A stretch of DNA of 64,000 bases from an uncultured Pelagibacteraceae bacterium (lineage in GTDB: Bacteria; Pseudomonadota; Alphaproteobacteria; Pelagibacterales; Pelagibacteraceae), in assembly GCA_902573425.1 (NCBI GenBank), contig CACGJO010000001.1:300673-364672 (forward strand), in the 5' to 3' direction. Of the stretch, positions 17,265 through 26,830 are shown in pieces. A program made the translations under genes and the position numbers. Under the pieces are notes generated by a model. That model worked only from the letters and a program-made list of their open reading frames with translations. It was not told the DNA's origin and made no database searches. The stretch's first letter is position 1. Every line of letters starts with the position of its first letter.

Positions 17265-18809
17265 CTAGCCTCTTTTTGGAAGCTGTAATTCGATCTCAGC
17301 ACCTGTCTTAGCATCTGACCTATTAATTGCTCTCACTTTTCCCCCATGCATTTCTACAATACTTTTTACAATATTTAAACCAAGACCAGAGTGTTCTCCA
17401 AATTTTTCTGGCCTATTACTATAAAATCTCTTAAAGATTTTTTCTGTATTTATTTCATTAAAACCTGGGCCTAAATCTTTTATTTTTAATGATAAAATTT
17501 CTTTATTACTATCAATATCAATTATAATTGTACTATTTTTGGGACTAAAAGAAACTGCATTATCTAATAAATTTGCTAAAACTTGTTCTAATCTATTTTC
17601 TATACCCAGAAGCTGTAACCTTCCTCCATTCAAAATTTTTCTATTAATTAAAAATTTAATATTTTTTTCTATAACTGCATTTGTATTATTGAATTCATCT
17701 ATAACATTTTTTAATAAATTATTTATATCTAAAATTTTCATTTTTTCTCTTGAAAGAGATGCTTCATCTTTAAGCATTTGAGAATAATCAGTAATTAATC
17801 TTTCAATCCTTTCGACATCGTGACTAAGAAGTTTTATTAATTTAGTTCTTTCTATTTTATCAGTTGTGTTGTCAAGAAGTTCGGATGCTCCTTTTAATGA
17901 AGCCAGTGGATTTCTAATTTCATGGGCTAGATCAGCTGACGAATTTTCTGCTTTTTGCGTCCTATATTGTAAATCTTTGGTCATATTATTTAGTGATCTT
18001 GAAAGTAGACCTAGCTCATCACTTCTACTTAAAAACTTCTCTATTTTTCCCATAGATTCATCTTTTGCCTTGATAGACTCGGTGTAAGCAACTAGTCCGC
18101 CTATAGGTTTAAGTATATATCTGTTTAAAAATATCAAAAAAATTAGAATTACAATAGCTATTGCTAAAACAGTTCTAATAATAAAATTTTTTCTTTCCTC
18201 TACGGCAGTTAATATTTCATTTGTTTGCTCGGTAACTAATATATAGCCTACGACTTCTCCGTTGATATTGGCATTACCTAATGTTTTAATAAATAGATTA
18301 TCGCCTTCTTTAACCTCTAATACAGTTGGATCATCGTTTTTTTTACTATTAATTATTTCTTTCAAATTATTTTCATTACTGCCTGTATTAAAATTATTTT
18401 TTAAACTCTCTTGATCTATCTTTTTTTTTGTATCATTACTTTTAATTTCTTGTTCCATAACAATCTCTGTTTTTGTAAATACACTTTGATCCAGGTCTAA
18501 AACATTAGTATCTGCAATCAAATCCCCTGCAGTATTATAAAATTGAACTCTTTCAAGATTTTGGAAAAGAAATCTTGTCGACAACAAAAAATTTTTTAGA
18601 CTATTTTTATTAAATTCTATACTTAGCCGTTCTAAATGATTAGAGGTATTATTAATTATTATGGTGTGTTTTTCCATCCGTTGTTTTACTAAATTAGGTT
18701 GAATACCACTTAGATAGAAAAATGTAAGTGATCCCAAAAAAAGAAAGATGAAAAAATTAAATACTAAGAATTTTCTTAGAATAGATGAAGAACTTTTTAC
18801 CAACTTCAT
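17265..18809 (-). CDS. chvG: Sensor histidine kinase ChvG
   Basis: The 514-residue product has two membrane segments (about residues 11-31 and 211-229) flanking a periplasmic sensor domain, a HAMP linker (RYILKPIGGLVAYTESI), the phospho-acceptor SADLAHEIRNPLASLKG, and an ATPase domain with NLLDNAVSFSP and GLGLNIVKSIVEMHGG. In alphaproteobacteria ChvG responds to acid or envelope stress and phosphorylates ChvI. Its ATG overlaps the chvI stop by one base (TAATG), so the pair is translationally coupled. Confidence 0.92.
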   Translation of the reverse strand: MKLVKSSSSILRKFLVFNFFIFLFLGSLTFFYLSGIQPNLVKQRMEKHTIIINNTSNHLERLSIEFNKNSLKNFLLSTRFLFQNLERVQFYNTAGDLIADTNVLDLDQSVFTKTEIVMEQEIKSNDTKKKIDQESLKNNFNTGSNENNLKEIINSKKNDDPTVLEVKEGDNLFIKTLGNANINGEVVGYILVTEQTNEILTAVEERKNFIIRTVLAIAIVILIFLIFLNRYILKPIGGLVAYTESIKAKDESMGKIEKFLSRSDELGLLSRSLNNMTKDLQYRTQKAENSSADLAHEIRNPLASLKGASELLDNTTDKIERTKLIKLLSHDVERIERLITDYSQMLKDEASLSREKMKILDINNLLKNVIDEFNNTNAVIEKNIKFLINRKILNGGRLQLLGIENRLEQVLANLLDNAVSFSPKNSTIIIDIDSNKEILSLKIKDLGPGFNEINTEKIFKRFYSNRPEKFGEHSGLGLNIVKSIVEMHGGKVRAINRSDAKTGAEIELQLPKRG

Positions 18810-19507
18810 TAATTAATATTCCATCTGTAACCACTACCATAACGAGTTTCTATTGAAGAAAATTTCTCGTCGACTTTTTTAAATTTTTTTCTTATCCTTT
18901 TTATATGGCTGTCTATAGTTCTGTCTTCTATGTCCGTATTCTCTTTATATGCAATATCCATTAAGTGCGCTCTCTCCTTAATAACGCCAGGTCTTTTGGC
19001 AAGCTCTTTTACGATCAAAAACTCTGTGGTTGTTAATTTTTCAGGTAATGATTTTCCATTCCACTCACATTCTAATTGATTTGGATCGAGTTTTAATTTT
19101 CCATGAGCTATTAAATTTTTTGAATCATCGTTAACATTTGTTTTTTTTCTTAGCTGAACTCTAATTCTTTCGATTAAAACTTTTATTGAAAAGCCTCCAG
19201 ACTTTTTAATAAAATCATCTGCCCCAAGCTTTAATCCTAAAAGTTCATCCACTTCTTCATCTTTAGATGTAAGGAATATGATTGGTATAGACATTTTTTT
19301 TCTAATTTTTTTTAATAACTCCTCTCCATCCATTCTTGGCATTTTAATATCTACAACTGCTAAATCTGGGGGGTTTCTAGATAGACCAACTAAGGCACTC
19401 TCCCCATCTATATAAGTTTGTACTTTAAAGCCCTCTCTCTCTAAAGCCATACTTATTCCAGTTAGAATATTTCGATCATCATCAACTAATGCAATTGTTT
19501 TTGACAT
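18809..19507 (-). CDS. chvI: OmpR-type response regulator ChvI
   Basis: The 232-residue product has a receiver domain (acidic LVDDDRN, phospho-site [11 protein letters not shown], switch [16 protein letters not shown]) and a winged-helix DNA-binding domain ([35 protein letters not shown]). [21 protein letters not shown] is typical of ChvI. It partners with ChvG immediately downstream. It precedes no other gene in its operon, and polA lies just upstream on the same strand. Confidence 0.93.
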   Translation of the reverse strand: MSKTIALVDDDRNILTGISMALEREGFKVQTYIDGESALVGLSRNPPDLAVVDIKMPRMDGEELLKKIRKKMSIPIIFLTSKDEEVDELLGLKLGADDFIKKSGGFSIKVLIERIRVQLRKKTNVNDDSKNLIAHGKLKLDPNQLECEWNGKSLPEKLTTTEFLIVKELAKRPGVIKERAHLMDIAYKENTDIEDRTIDSHIKRIRKKFKKVDEKFSSIETRYGSGYRWNIN

Positions 19508-19563
19508 TGTTAGTTTCCTATAGAGTTTATAATAGTTTAAAATAAATTGTCAAAATTTAGGCA

Positions 19564-22326
19564 TCAGTGTGCCTCATCCCAGTTATTTCCTGAATTAATG
19601 TTTACGTCTAATGGAATTGTAAACATATGATGTTCTGAGCTTGATACCGACTCCATTGTTTTTTTTAGGACTTTTTCTACTTCTTTCTGATGACTCTTTT
19701 GGCATTCGAATACCAATTCATCATGTATTTGCAAAAGCATTTTAGTTTTATCTAATTTTTTTGATTTTAATAACCCATTAAGTTTTATCATTGCGAGCCT
19801 AATAATATCTGCTGCGGAGCTTTGAATTGGTGCATTAATTGCTGCTCTTTCTTGAAAACTTCTAACTGTGAAATTTTTATCATTTATTCCTCTTAAGTGA
19901 ATTCTTCTTCCAAAAATATTATTAACATAACCATTTTTTTGACAAAACTTTATTGTGGATTTCATATATTCTTTAATTTCTGGAAATTTTTTAAAATAAG
20001 AATTTATAAATTCTAGTGCTTCATTGTTAGAAACTGAAATTTGTTTTGCTAAACCATACTGTGTTATTCCATAAATGATTCCAAAATTTATTGCTTTTGC
20101 TTTTCTTCTTAAATTTGAGTCTACTTTTTTTATAGAAACATCAAAAACCTGGCTGGCTGTAAGACTATGGATATCCTCGTTATTGGTAAAAGCTTTTTTT
20201 AGTTCTTTAACATTTGCTAAATCGGCTAATATTCTCATTTCAACCTGGTTATAATCCGCAGATATTAAAATATTATTTTTTTCTGGAACAAATGCTTTTC
20301 TTATTTCTCTTCCGTCTTGTGATTTTATTGGTATATTTTGCAAGTTTGGATCACTAGAAGCAAGCCTACCAGTATTTGTTGCGGCAAGCAGAAAAGAGGT
20401 GTGAACTCTATTTGTTTTCGGATTAATATGTTCCTGAAGTGCATCTGTATATGTGTTTTTCAGTTTTGAAAGTTGCCTCCAATCTAGCACTAGACTTGGA
20501 AATTTATGACCCTTAAAAGCAAGATCCTCTAAAATTTTTGCACTAGTTGCTAAGCTGCCTTTTTTTGTTTTCTTTAAATTTGCGATTTTCAGATCATTGT
20601 AGATGATTTCCCCAAGTTGCTTTGGAGATCCGATATTAAATTCTCTTTTAGCTATCGAAAAGATATCTTTTTCTATCTTTGATATTTTTTCAGTAAAATT
20701 TTTAGATAATTTTTTTAAGTACTCTTTGTCGACTTTGACTCCATTAATTTCAATACTTGCAAGAAGCTCGACCATCGGCTTTTCAAAAATTTCATAAATC
20801 TTTGTAAGTTTTTCTTGATCTAGTCTTTTTTTAAGCAATTGATACAGTCTAAATGTTACATCAGCATCTTCTCCAGCATATTGGGTGGCTTTTTTTAAAT
20901 CAACCTCTGAAAAAGTGATTTGTTTTTTTCCACTTCCTACTAAATCTTTAAAAGAAATTGTTTTATGACCTAAGTGAATTTCTGCTAGAGTGTCTAGATT
21001 ATGTCGATTCAAACCTGCGTCTAAAGTATATGAGGTTAACATGGTATCTTCTATAGGGTTAACTTCAATTTTATTTTTTTTAAATATAATATAGTCATAT
21101 TTCATATTTTGACCGATTTTTTTAATACTTGGATCTTCAAGTAGCGGTTTAATTTTTTTTAATACAGTTTCAGGATTTAAACATTTCTTATCTTTATTTT
21201 TTAATGGTATGTAGCATGCCCTTCCCTCCTCATAACAAAAAGAAATTCCAACTAAATCTGCATTAATTGGGTTAATAGAAGATGTTTCTGTATCAACTGA
21301 AATTAGTTTTTTATCTTTAAGGATATTTACCCAATTTTCTAATTGTTTTTCTGTGACTATAGTTTCGTATTTATTTACATCAATTTTATTTTTTTTTATT
21401 AGTTTGTTCTCAGTTATATTTTCTGGTTCTCCATAAAAACTTATTGCCTGGCTTAAAAGTCTATTAAACTCCATTTCCCTGAGAAATTTATAAAGTTTTT
21501 CTTTTTTTACATCTTTAATTAAAAATTCTTCAATTTGTTCTTTAACAGGAACATCGTCTTTTAAAGTTACAAGCTTTTTGCTTATTAATGCTAATTTTTT
21601 ATTTTGAATAATTGTTTCTTTTCTTTTTTTTTGAGGAATTTCATCAGCTTTTTTTAATAATGTTTCTAGATTTTTATACTTATTAATTAATTCTGCGGCT
21701 GTTTTAATCCCTATTCCAGGAACACCAGGTATATTGTCTGAGGAGTCGCCAGCCAAAGATTGTACATCGATTACTTGTTGTGGTGTAACACCAAATTTTT
21801 CTTTTACCTCTTTTTCTCCAATAACTTTACTTTTCATTGGATCAAATAATCTTATTTCTTTAGAGACTAATTGCATCAAATCCTTGTCAGAAGAAATAAT
21901 TGTAACTTTTGCTCCAGCTTTTAAAATTTGTTTGGCGTAAGTAGCTAAAAGATCGTCTGCCTCATAATTTAATTGCTCAATAGATGGTACATTGAAAGCT
22001 TCTACAGCTTTTCTTATATATTCAAATTGTGGTGCAAGATCATCCGGCGCCTCAGATCTATTAGATTTGTATTCTTTGTAAATCTCGTTTCTAAAATTTT
22101 TTCTTGCTGAGTCAAATATAACTGCAAAATGTGTTGGTTTATTTTTTGAGTCATCTGATCTTGAATCTTCGAGAAGCTTGAAAAGCATATTACTAAAACC
22201 AATTACTGCTCCAGTAGGTAGCCCATCACTTTTTCTAGATAAAGGAGGCAAGGCGTAATAAGCTCTGAAAATATATCCAGATCCATCTACCAAATAAAAA
22301 TGATCAGTTTTTTTTATTTTATTCAT
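19564..22326 (-). CDS. polA: DNA polymerase I
   Basis: The 920-residue product has three domains. A 5'-3' exonuclease (VDGSGYIFRAYYAL, DSSDNIPGVPGIG) is followed by a 3'-5' proofreading domain with all three exo motifs visible (SVDTETSS, GQNMKYD, YAGEDADVTFRLY) and the polymerase (motif A SADYNQVEMRILA, motif B RRKAKAINFGIIYG, motif C LQIHDELVFE). It fills gaps and removes RNA primers. I start at the ATG at 22326; the codon before it is TTG. The proofreading site is retained, unlike in Taq. Confidence 0.97.
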   Translation of the reverse strand: MNKIKKTDHFYLVDGSGYIFRAYYALPPLSRKSDGLPTGAVIGFSNMLFKLLEDSRSDDSKNKPTHFAVIFDSARKNFRNEIYKEYKSNRSEAPDDLAPQFEYIRKAVEAFNVPSIEQLNYEADDLLATYAKQILKAGAKVTIISSDKDLMQLVSKEIRLFDPMKSKVIGEKEVKEKFGVTPQQVIDVQSLAGDSSDNIPGVPGIGIKTAAELINKYKNLETLLKKADEIPQKKRKETIIQNKKLALISKKLVTLKDDVPVKEQIEEFLIKDVKKEKLYKFLREMEFNRLLSQAISFYGEPENITENKLIKKNKIDVNKYETIVTEKQLENWVNILKDKKLISVDTETSSINPINADLVGISFCYEEGRACYIPLKNKDKKCLNPETVLKKIKPLLEDPSIKKIGQNMKYDYIIFKKNKIEVNPIEDTMLTSYTLDAGLNRHNLDTLAEIHLGHKTISFKDLVGSGKKQITFSEVDLKKATQYAGEDADVTFRLYQLLKKRLDQEKLTKIYEIFEKPMVELLASIEINGVKVDKEYLKKLSKNFTEKISKIEKDIFSIAKREFNIGSPKQLGEIIYNDLKIANLKKTKKGSLATSAKILEDLAFKGHKFPSLVLDWRQLSKLKNTYTDALQEHINPKTNRVHTSFLLAATNTGRLASSDPNLQNIPIKSQDGREIRKAFVPEKNNILISADYNQVEMRILADLANVKELKKAFTNNEDIHSLTASQVFDVSIKKVDSNLRRKAKAINFGIIYGITQYGLAKQISVSNNEALEFINSYFKKFPEIKEYMKSTIKFCQKNGYVNNIFGRRIHLRGINDKNFTVRSFQERAAINAPIQSSAADIIRLAMIKLNGLLKSKKLDKTKMLLQIHDELVFECQKSHQKEVEKVLKKTMESVSSSEHHMFTIPLDVNINSGNNWDEAH

Positions 22327-22373
22327 CAATTGATGATATCTTAATATTTTTCATGATATAATAATAATATATT

Positions 22374-23300
22374 ATGGAAAAAGTTATTCTATCTGCTGAA
22401 AATCTTACTAAAATTTATTCAAAAAAAAGTTCTGCTAACAATTCTGTGCTGGCATTAAATAAATTAAATTTGAAAGTGAAACAAGGCGAAATTTTTGGAC
22501 TTTTAGGTCCTAATGGTGCTGGTAAAACAACATTTATAAATATCCTAGGTGGTTTGGTTGAGAAAACTAGTGGTAAAGTTGATGTTTGGGGTTTTGATTT
22601 AGACAAAAACCCAAGGCAAGTGAAGGCTTCGATTGGGATAGTACCACAGGAAGTTAATTTGGATGCTTTTTTTAGTCCAAGGAAGTTATTGGAACTTCAA
22701 GCTGGTCTTTTTGGCGTAAAAGAAAAGGATAGGATTACTGATTTAATTTTAAAAATGGTGTCATTAGACAAACAAGCAAATTCTTATGCAAGAAGTCTTT
22801 CCGGAGGTATGAAAAGAAGATTGTTAATAGCGAAAGCAATGGTTCATCAACCACCTTTACTAGTATTGGACGAACCTTCAGCTGGTGTAGATGTAGAGTT
22901 AAGACAAAATTTATGGAAAAATGTTTCAGAGCTTAACCAAATTGGAGTCACTATAATATTGACTACACATAATTTATATGAAGCTCAAGATATGTGTAAT
23001 CGGATTGGAATTATTAATAAAGGAAATTTGGTAGCTTTAGATAGTACCTCAAAATTATTAGATAGAATAGAAACTAAAAAAATTAAATTCAAAGTAAGAA
23101 ATTTAGACCAATTCGATAAAATAGAATTAAATGGTGTTAAATTTTATAAAAATGGAACTCAAATAATAGCTTCCTACGATAAAAATAAATTTAAATTTGA
23201 TCAAGTAATAAATGCTGTAAAAAAAAGCGCAGAAATTGTTGATATTTCAACAGAAGATGGTGATCTTGAAGATATATTTTTAAAGTTAACAAATAGGTAG
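22374..23300 (+). CDS. ABC-2-type exporter ATP-binding protein without adjacent permease
   Basis: The 308-residue product has Walker A LLGPNGAGKTTFINIL, the signature SLSGGMKRRLLIAKAM, Walker B LLVLDEPSAGVD and the H-loop TTHNLYEAQDM, with a C-terminal extension as in the YadG/DrrA group of exporters. A permease gene would usually follow, but the next gene is bioY. The ATPase is of the exporter class, so it is not the BioM partner of BioY. It is divergent from polA across 47 bases. Confidence 0.87.
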   Translation: MEKVILSAENLTKIYSKKSSANNSVLALNKLNLKVKQGEIFGLLGPNGAGKTTFINILGGLVEKTSGKVDVWGFDLDKNPRQVKASIGIVPQEVNLDAFFSPRKLLELQAGLFGVKEKDRITDLILKMVSLDKQANSYARSLSGGMKRRLLIAKAMVHQPPLLVLDEPSAGVDVELRQNLWKNVSELNQIGVTIILTTHNLYEAQDMCNRIGIINKGNLVALDSTSKLLDRIETKKIKFKVRNLDQFDKIELNGVKFYKNGTQIIASYDKNKFKFDQVINAVKKSAEIVDISTEDGDLEDIFLKLTNR

Positions 23301-23333
23301 ATTTTTATTTGATTTAAAAGTAATAATAAAGAC

Positions 23334-23879
23334 ATGGAATTAATTAAAAATTTAAAAGAAAATACACTAATTAAAAATTTATTTTTAGCTTTTTTAGCCA
23401 CAATGTTTTTAGCTGTTTCCTCAAAAATAAAAATACCTTTTTGGCCAGTACCAATGACTATGCAAACATTTGTGGTAATGCTAATTGGTATTTTGTTTGG
23501 TTGGAAACTTGGACTATTCACAGTTTCATTATACCTAATGGAAGGAATAGCAGGTTTGCCAGTTTTTGCCGGTACACCCGAAAAAGGAATGGGCATAGTA
23601 TATTTTACTGGACCTACTATGGGTTACTTACTTGGATTTTTAGTTACTGTTTATCTAACTGGATTTTTAAAATTTGATAATAATTTTTTAAAAAACTTTG
23701 TAAAATTGTGTTTTGCAGTATCTTTTATTTATTTATTTGGACTTCTTTGGTTAGGATCATTAATTGGTTGGAATAAGCCAATTTTTGAATTAGGTGCACA
23801 ACCTTTTCTTTTAGCTGAATTGTTTAAAGTTCTTATTTTAACGATATTAATCCCTAAAATTTCGAGATTTAAATTTTAA
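23334..23879 (+). CDS. bioY: BioY-family biotin transporter substrate-binding subunit
   Basis: The 181-residue membrane protein has about six segments and the BioY signatures KIPFWPVPMTMQTF, YLMEGIAGLPVF and FTGPTMGYLLGF. BioY is the S component of ECF biotin transporters and can act alone in some bacteria. No BioM/BioN is nearby, so it is presumably a solitary BioY here, and the cell may be a biotin scavenger. It ends 4 bases past the stop of regA on the other strand. Confidence 0.92.
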   Translation: MELIKNLKENTLIKNLFLAFLATMFLAVSSKIKIPFWPVPMTMQTFVVMLIGILFGWKLGLFTVSLYLMEGIAGLPVFAGTPEKGMGIVYFTGPTMGYLLGFLVTVYLTGFLKFDNNFLKNFVKLCFAVSFIYLFGLLWLGSLIGWNKPIFELGAQPFLLAELFKVLILTILIPKISRFKF

Positions 23880-24457
23880 CGAGGGGATCTTTTGGATAAA
23901 ATTCTCTGAAGGGTTCTTCTATGCATCTTTAACCTTCTTGCGGTTTCAGACACATTTCTATTGCATAGTTCAAATACACGGTGAATATGCTCCCATTTTA
24001 CTCTATCTGCTGACATAGGGTTTTCGGGAGGTTTTGCCTTTGATTCTGGGTCTGCTAGAAGAGCTGCCTCAACATCATCAGCATCTACTGGTTTAGCCAA
24101 ATAATCAATGGCGCCAGATTTAACGGCTGCTACGGCTGTTGGAAGGTTCCCATAACCTGTTAACATTACAATTCTACTATCTTTTTTTGCCTTATTAATT
24201 TCTTTTACGACATCTAAACCATTTCCATCCTCGAGCCTTAAATCAACCAAGGCAAATTTTGGAGGGGCAGATATGACCATTTTAATAGCGTTTTCAACTG
24301 TTTTAGCGTCTTTAACTTGGAAACCTTTCTTTTCCATGGCTCTGGATAACCTCATTCTAAGAGGATCATCGTCGTCAACGATCAACAGAGACTTCTCTTC
24401 AAAGTCAGTTATTTTTAAACCTGGGGGTGATTTATCTAGTTTCATGATTATTGTCAT
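23876..24457 (-). CDS. regA: RegA/PrrA/ActR-type redox response regulator
   Basis: I start at the ATG at 24457, which has a weak CGAGA about 8 bases upstream; an ATG at 24445 is equally possible, and a longer frame to 24520 lacks family similarity. The receiver has SLLIVDDDDPLRMR, phospho-site LVDLRLEDGNGL and KSGAIDYLAKP. The C-terminal Fis-type helix-turn-helix NVSETARRLKMHRRTLQRIL is the hallmark of RegA. The partner RegB is encoded at 28744-30030, with four polyamine genes between them on the other strand. Confidence 0.93.
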   Translation of the reverse strand: MTIIMKLDKSPPGLKITDFEEKSLLIVDDDDPLRMRLSRAMEKKGFQVKDAKTVENAIKMVISAPPKFALVDLRLEDGNGLDVVKEINKAKKDSRIVMLTGYGNLPTAVAAVKSGAIDYLAKPVDADDVEAALLADPESKAKPPENPMSADRVKWEHIHRVFELCNRNVSETARRLKMHRRTLQRILSKRSPR

Positions 24458-24544
24458 ATAGTAACTATCTCGGATATTACAATGCGACATTCTTGAATTA
24501 TTTTCTTTACATAAAGGCAAAAAACTATTATTTGAAAAATTATA

Positions 24545-24576
24545 TAAGCTTTTTTAGTAAATTTTTTAGAAGCTTA
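24545..24576. repeat. Inverted and direct repeats upstream of the polyamine gene cluster
   Basis: TAAGCTT (24545-24551) and AAGCTTA (24570-24576) form a 7-bp inverted repeat. Inside it TTTTTTAG occurs twice 12 bases apart (24550 and 24562). The element lies between regA and the decarboxylase gene, about 30 bases before its start, so it could be an operator. In such AT-rich DNA chance cannot be excluded. Confidence 0.35.
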
Positions 24577-24604
24577 ATTGTGTAATAATTGGGGGACACA
24601 TGAG

Positions 24605-25783
24605 ATGCGAAAATTTGATAACGTTAACGAATTAATTAACACTTTAAAACCAGATAATCCGGTCTATTGCATCAGACCTAAATCAATAAAAAAATCGGTC
24701 GAGTTTTTTAAAAAAAACTTTCCAGGTAAAATTCTTTACGCTGTAAAAACAAATCCAAACGAAAGAGTTATTAAAACTATTATTAATAATGGAGTTCAAA
24801 ATTTTGATGTTGCATCAATTAATGAGATTAAATTAGTAAAAAAAATAGATAGCAAAGTAAAAGTTTATTTTATGCATACTATTAAAAGTAGAGAAAATAT
24901 CAAAGAGGCATATTTTCAATATAACGTTAAAGATTTTGCTTTAGATACTAAAGAAGAATTATTAAAAATTTTAGACTCAACAAATAACGCCAAGGATTTA
25001 AATTTGTATGTGAGAGTCGCAATTTCAAATGAACATGCTGAAATTGATTTATCGAGAAAATTTGGAGCTTTAGCAAGTGAGGCCCTGGGACTTCTAAGAC
25101 TTTGTAAAGAACACGGAAGAAAAGTTGGATTAAGTTTTCACGTTGGTTCTCAGTGTATGGATAAAATTTCATTTTCAAAAGGAATCCAAGAAATTGGAAA
25201 TATTATAAAAAAAACAAAGATCGTACCGGATGTTATAAATATAGGTGGTGGCTTTCCATCAATATATCCTGATTTAATACCGGAGCCTTTAGAAAATTAC
25301 ATGGCAGAAATAAAAAATGGATTAGAAAAATTGAAGTTAAGCAAGATGCCTGAAATTTTTTGCGAGCCTGGTCGTGCTATTGTTGCTGAGGCTGGATCAA
25401 CCATAGTTAAGGTAATTTTAAGAAAAAAACAAAAATTGTATATAAATGATGGAACTTATGGATCTTTATTTGATGCCGGAGTACCAAATTTTGTTCTGCC
25501 TTCTAAAATGATCACAAATGGAAGAACGCTATCAAAAAAAATGACCACTTTTAATTTTTATGGCCCAACCTGCGATAGTCTTGATTATATGAAAGGTCCT
25601 TTCTTATTACCAAACAATATTAAAGAGGGTGATTATATTGAGCTTGGACAGCTTGGTGCTTACGGAACAACTTTTAGAACAAAATTTAATGGTTTCTATT
25701 CAGACGCAATTTACCAATTAGATGACAAGCCAATTCTTTCTATGTACGATGGTGGAATCAAGGTTAAATATTTAGTTGCGTAA
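24605..25783 (+). CDS. PLP-dependent basic amino acid decarboxylase (alanine-racemase fold; ornithine or arginine)
   Basis: The start is the ATG at 24605 with GGGGGA about 9 bases before it; 392 residues. PLP lysine in YAVKTNP (about Lys48), the HVGSQ stacking His, GGGFP, EPGRAIVA and the active-site pair in YGPTCDSLD are the standard fold-III ornithine decarboxylase residues. It makes a diamine from a basic amino acid. Ornithine is the default prediction, but the downstream agmatine deiminase and carbamoylputrescine amidase would make sense if the substrate were arginine. It overlaps the next gene by one base (TAATG). Confidence 0.88.
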   Translation: MRKFDNVNELINTLKPDNPVYCIRPKSIKKSVEFFKKNFPGKILYAVKTNPNERVIKTIINNGVQNFDVASINEIKLVKKIDSKVKVYFMHTIKSRENIKEAYFQYNVKDFALDTKEELLKILDSTNNAKDLNLYVRVAISNEHAEIDLSRKFGALASEALGLLRLCKEHGRKVGLSFHVGSQCMDKISFSKGIQEIGNIIKKTKIVPDVINIGGGFPSIYPDLIPEPLENYMAEIKNGLEKLKLSKMPEIFCEPGRAIVAEAGSTIVKVILRKKQKLYINDGTYGSLFDAGVPNFVLPSKMITNGRTLSKKMTTFNFYGPTCDSLDYMKGPFLLPNNIKEGDYIELGQLGAYGTTFRTKFNGFYSDAIYQLDDKPILSMYDGGIKVKYLVA

Positions 25784-26826
25784 TGAATAAAAAAAATGGA
25801 CCTACGCTTGGTCATAACAAAAAATCTCTATTAAAATCTGAAGTTGAACACATAGATATCACATCTTTTGACTCAAGAAAAATAATCGATTCTATGAAAA
25901 AAATGTCTTTCACTTCAAGGGATACTGCCAAGGCTGCAGAGATTTATAACGAGATGATTAAAGATAAAAATTGCTCAATATTTTTGACAATTGCAGGTTC
26001 TACGTCTGCCGCAGGATGCATGAAACTTTATTCTGATTTGATTAAATTTAATATGGTTGATGCTATAGTTGCAACTGGTGCATCTATAATTGACATGGAT
26101 TTTTTTGAAGCTTTAGGATTCAAACATTACCAAGGTGATCAATTTCAAGATGACAAAATATTAAGAGAAAACTACATAGACAGAATATACGATACTTATA
26201 TTGATGAAGAGCAGTTGCAAGCGTGTGATAAAACTATTTGTGAGATTGCCAATAAATTACCTCCAAAAGCTTATACATCCAGAGAATTTATTAAAGAAAT
26301 AGGAAAGTATCTTAAGACTAACTCTAAAAAGAAAAATTCTCTTATTGAGTTAGCTTATGATCATAATGTACCTATATTCTGCCCTGCATTCACAGATAGT
26401 TCAGCTGGTTTTGGTTTGGTAATGCATCAAGAAGAAAATCCCTCGAAACACATTACAATAGATTCTATCAAAGAATTTAGAGAGCTTACTGAAATTAAAT
26501 TAAAATCAAAAGCTTCAGGTTTATTAATGGTTGGCGGTGGTGTTCCAAAAAACTTTGTGCAAGATACGGTTGTATGTGCTGAACTTTTAGGAAAAAAGGT
26601 TGATATGCACAAGTATGCAATTCAAATTACTGTGGCTGATACGAGGGATGGTGCCTGTAGCAGTTCAACTTTAAAAGAAGCAAGCTCATGGGGCAAGGTA
26701 GATACATCAAAAGAGCAAATGGTTTTTGCTGAAGCTACTAGTGTACTGCCATTAATTGCTAGTGATGCATATCATCGTCAAAATTGGAAAAATAGGGAAA
26801 GAAGAAATTTCCAAAAATTATTTTAA
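25783..26826 (+). CDS. Deoxyhypusine-synthase-like protein, probable homospermidine-type synthase
   Basis: The 347-residue product matches the DHS family over its length: AGSTSAAGCMKLYSDLI, DAIVATGASIIDMDF, CPAFTDSSAGFG, GGGVPKNF and SSWGKVD. The last holds the Lys (about 305) that forms the enzyme-imine in eukaryotic DHS. Bacteria have no eIF5A, so protein modification is implausible. The family's aminobutyl transfer onto putrescine gives homospermidine, as in plant DHS-derived enzymes. Placement between a diamine-forming decarboxylase and aguBA supports polyamine synthesis. The exact product is inferred. Confidence 0.82.
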   Translation: MNKKNGPTLGHNKKSLLKSEVEHIDITSFDSRKIIDSMKKMSFTSRDTAKAAEIYNEMIKDKNCSIFLTIAGSTSAAGCMKLYSDLIKFNMVDAIVATGASIIDMDFFEALGFKHYQGDQFQDDKILRENYIDRIYDTYIDEEQLQACDKTICEIANKLPPKAYTSREFIKEIGKYLKTNSKKKNSLIELAYDHNVPIFCPAFTDSSAGFGLVMHQEENPSKHITIDSIKEFRELTEIKLKSKASGLLMVGGGVPKNFVQDTVVCAELLGKKVDMHKYAIQITVADTRDGACSSSTLKEASSWGKVDTSKEQMVFAEATSVLPLIASDAYHRQNWKNRERRNFQKLF

Positions 26827-26830
26827 TAGA

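Noticed and set aside
22374..23300. BioM energy-coupling ATPase for BioY
   Set aside because: The sequence matches ABC-2 exporter ATPases with a C-terminal extension, not the ECF A-component.
24521..24604. speF-type leader RNA upstream of the decarboxylase
   Set aside because: The speF element of alphaproteobacteria is several hundred bases long; only 84 bases are available between regA's open frame and the decarboxylase start.
25783..26826. Protein hypusination system
   Set aside because: Deoxyhypusine synthase modifies eIF5A, which bacteria do not have; a small-molecule polyamine role is more likely.
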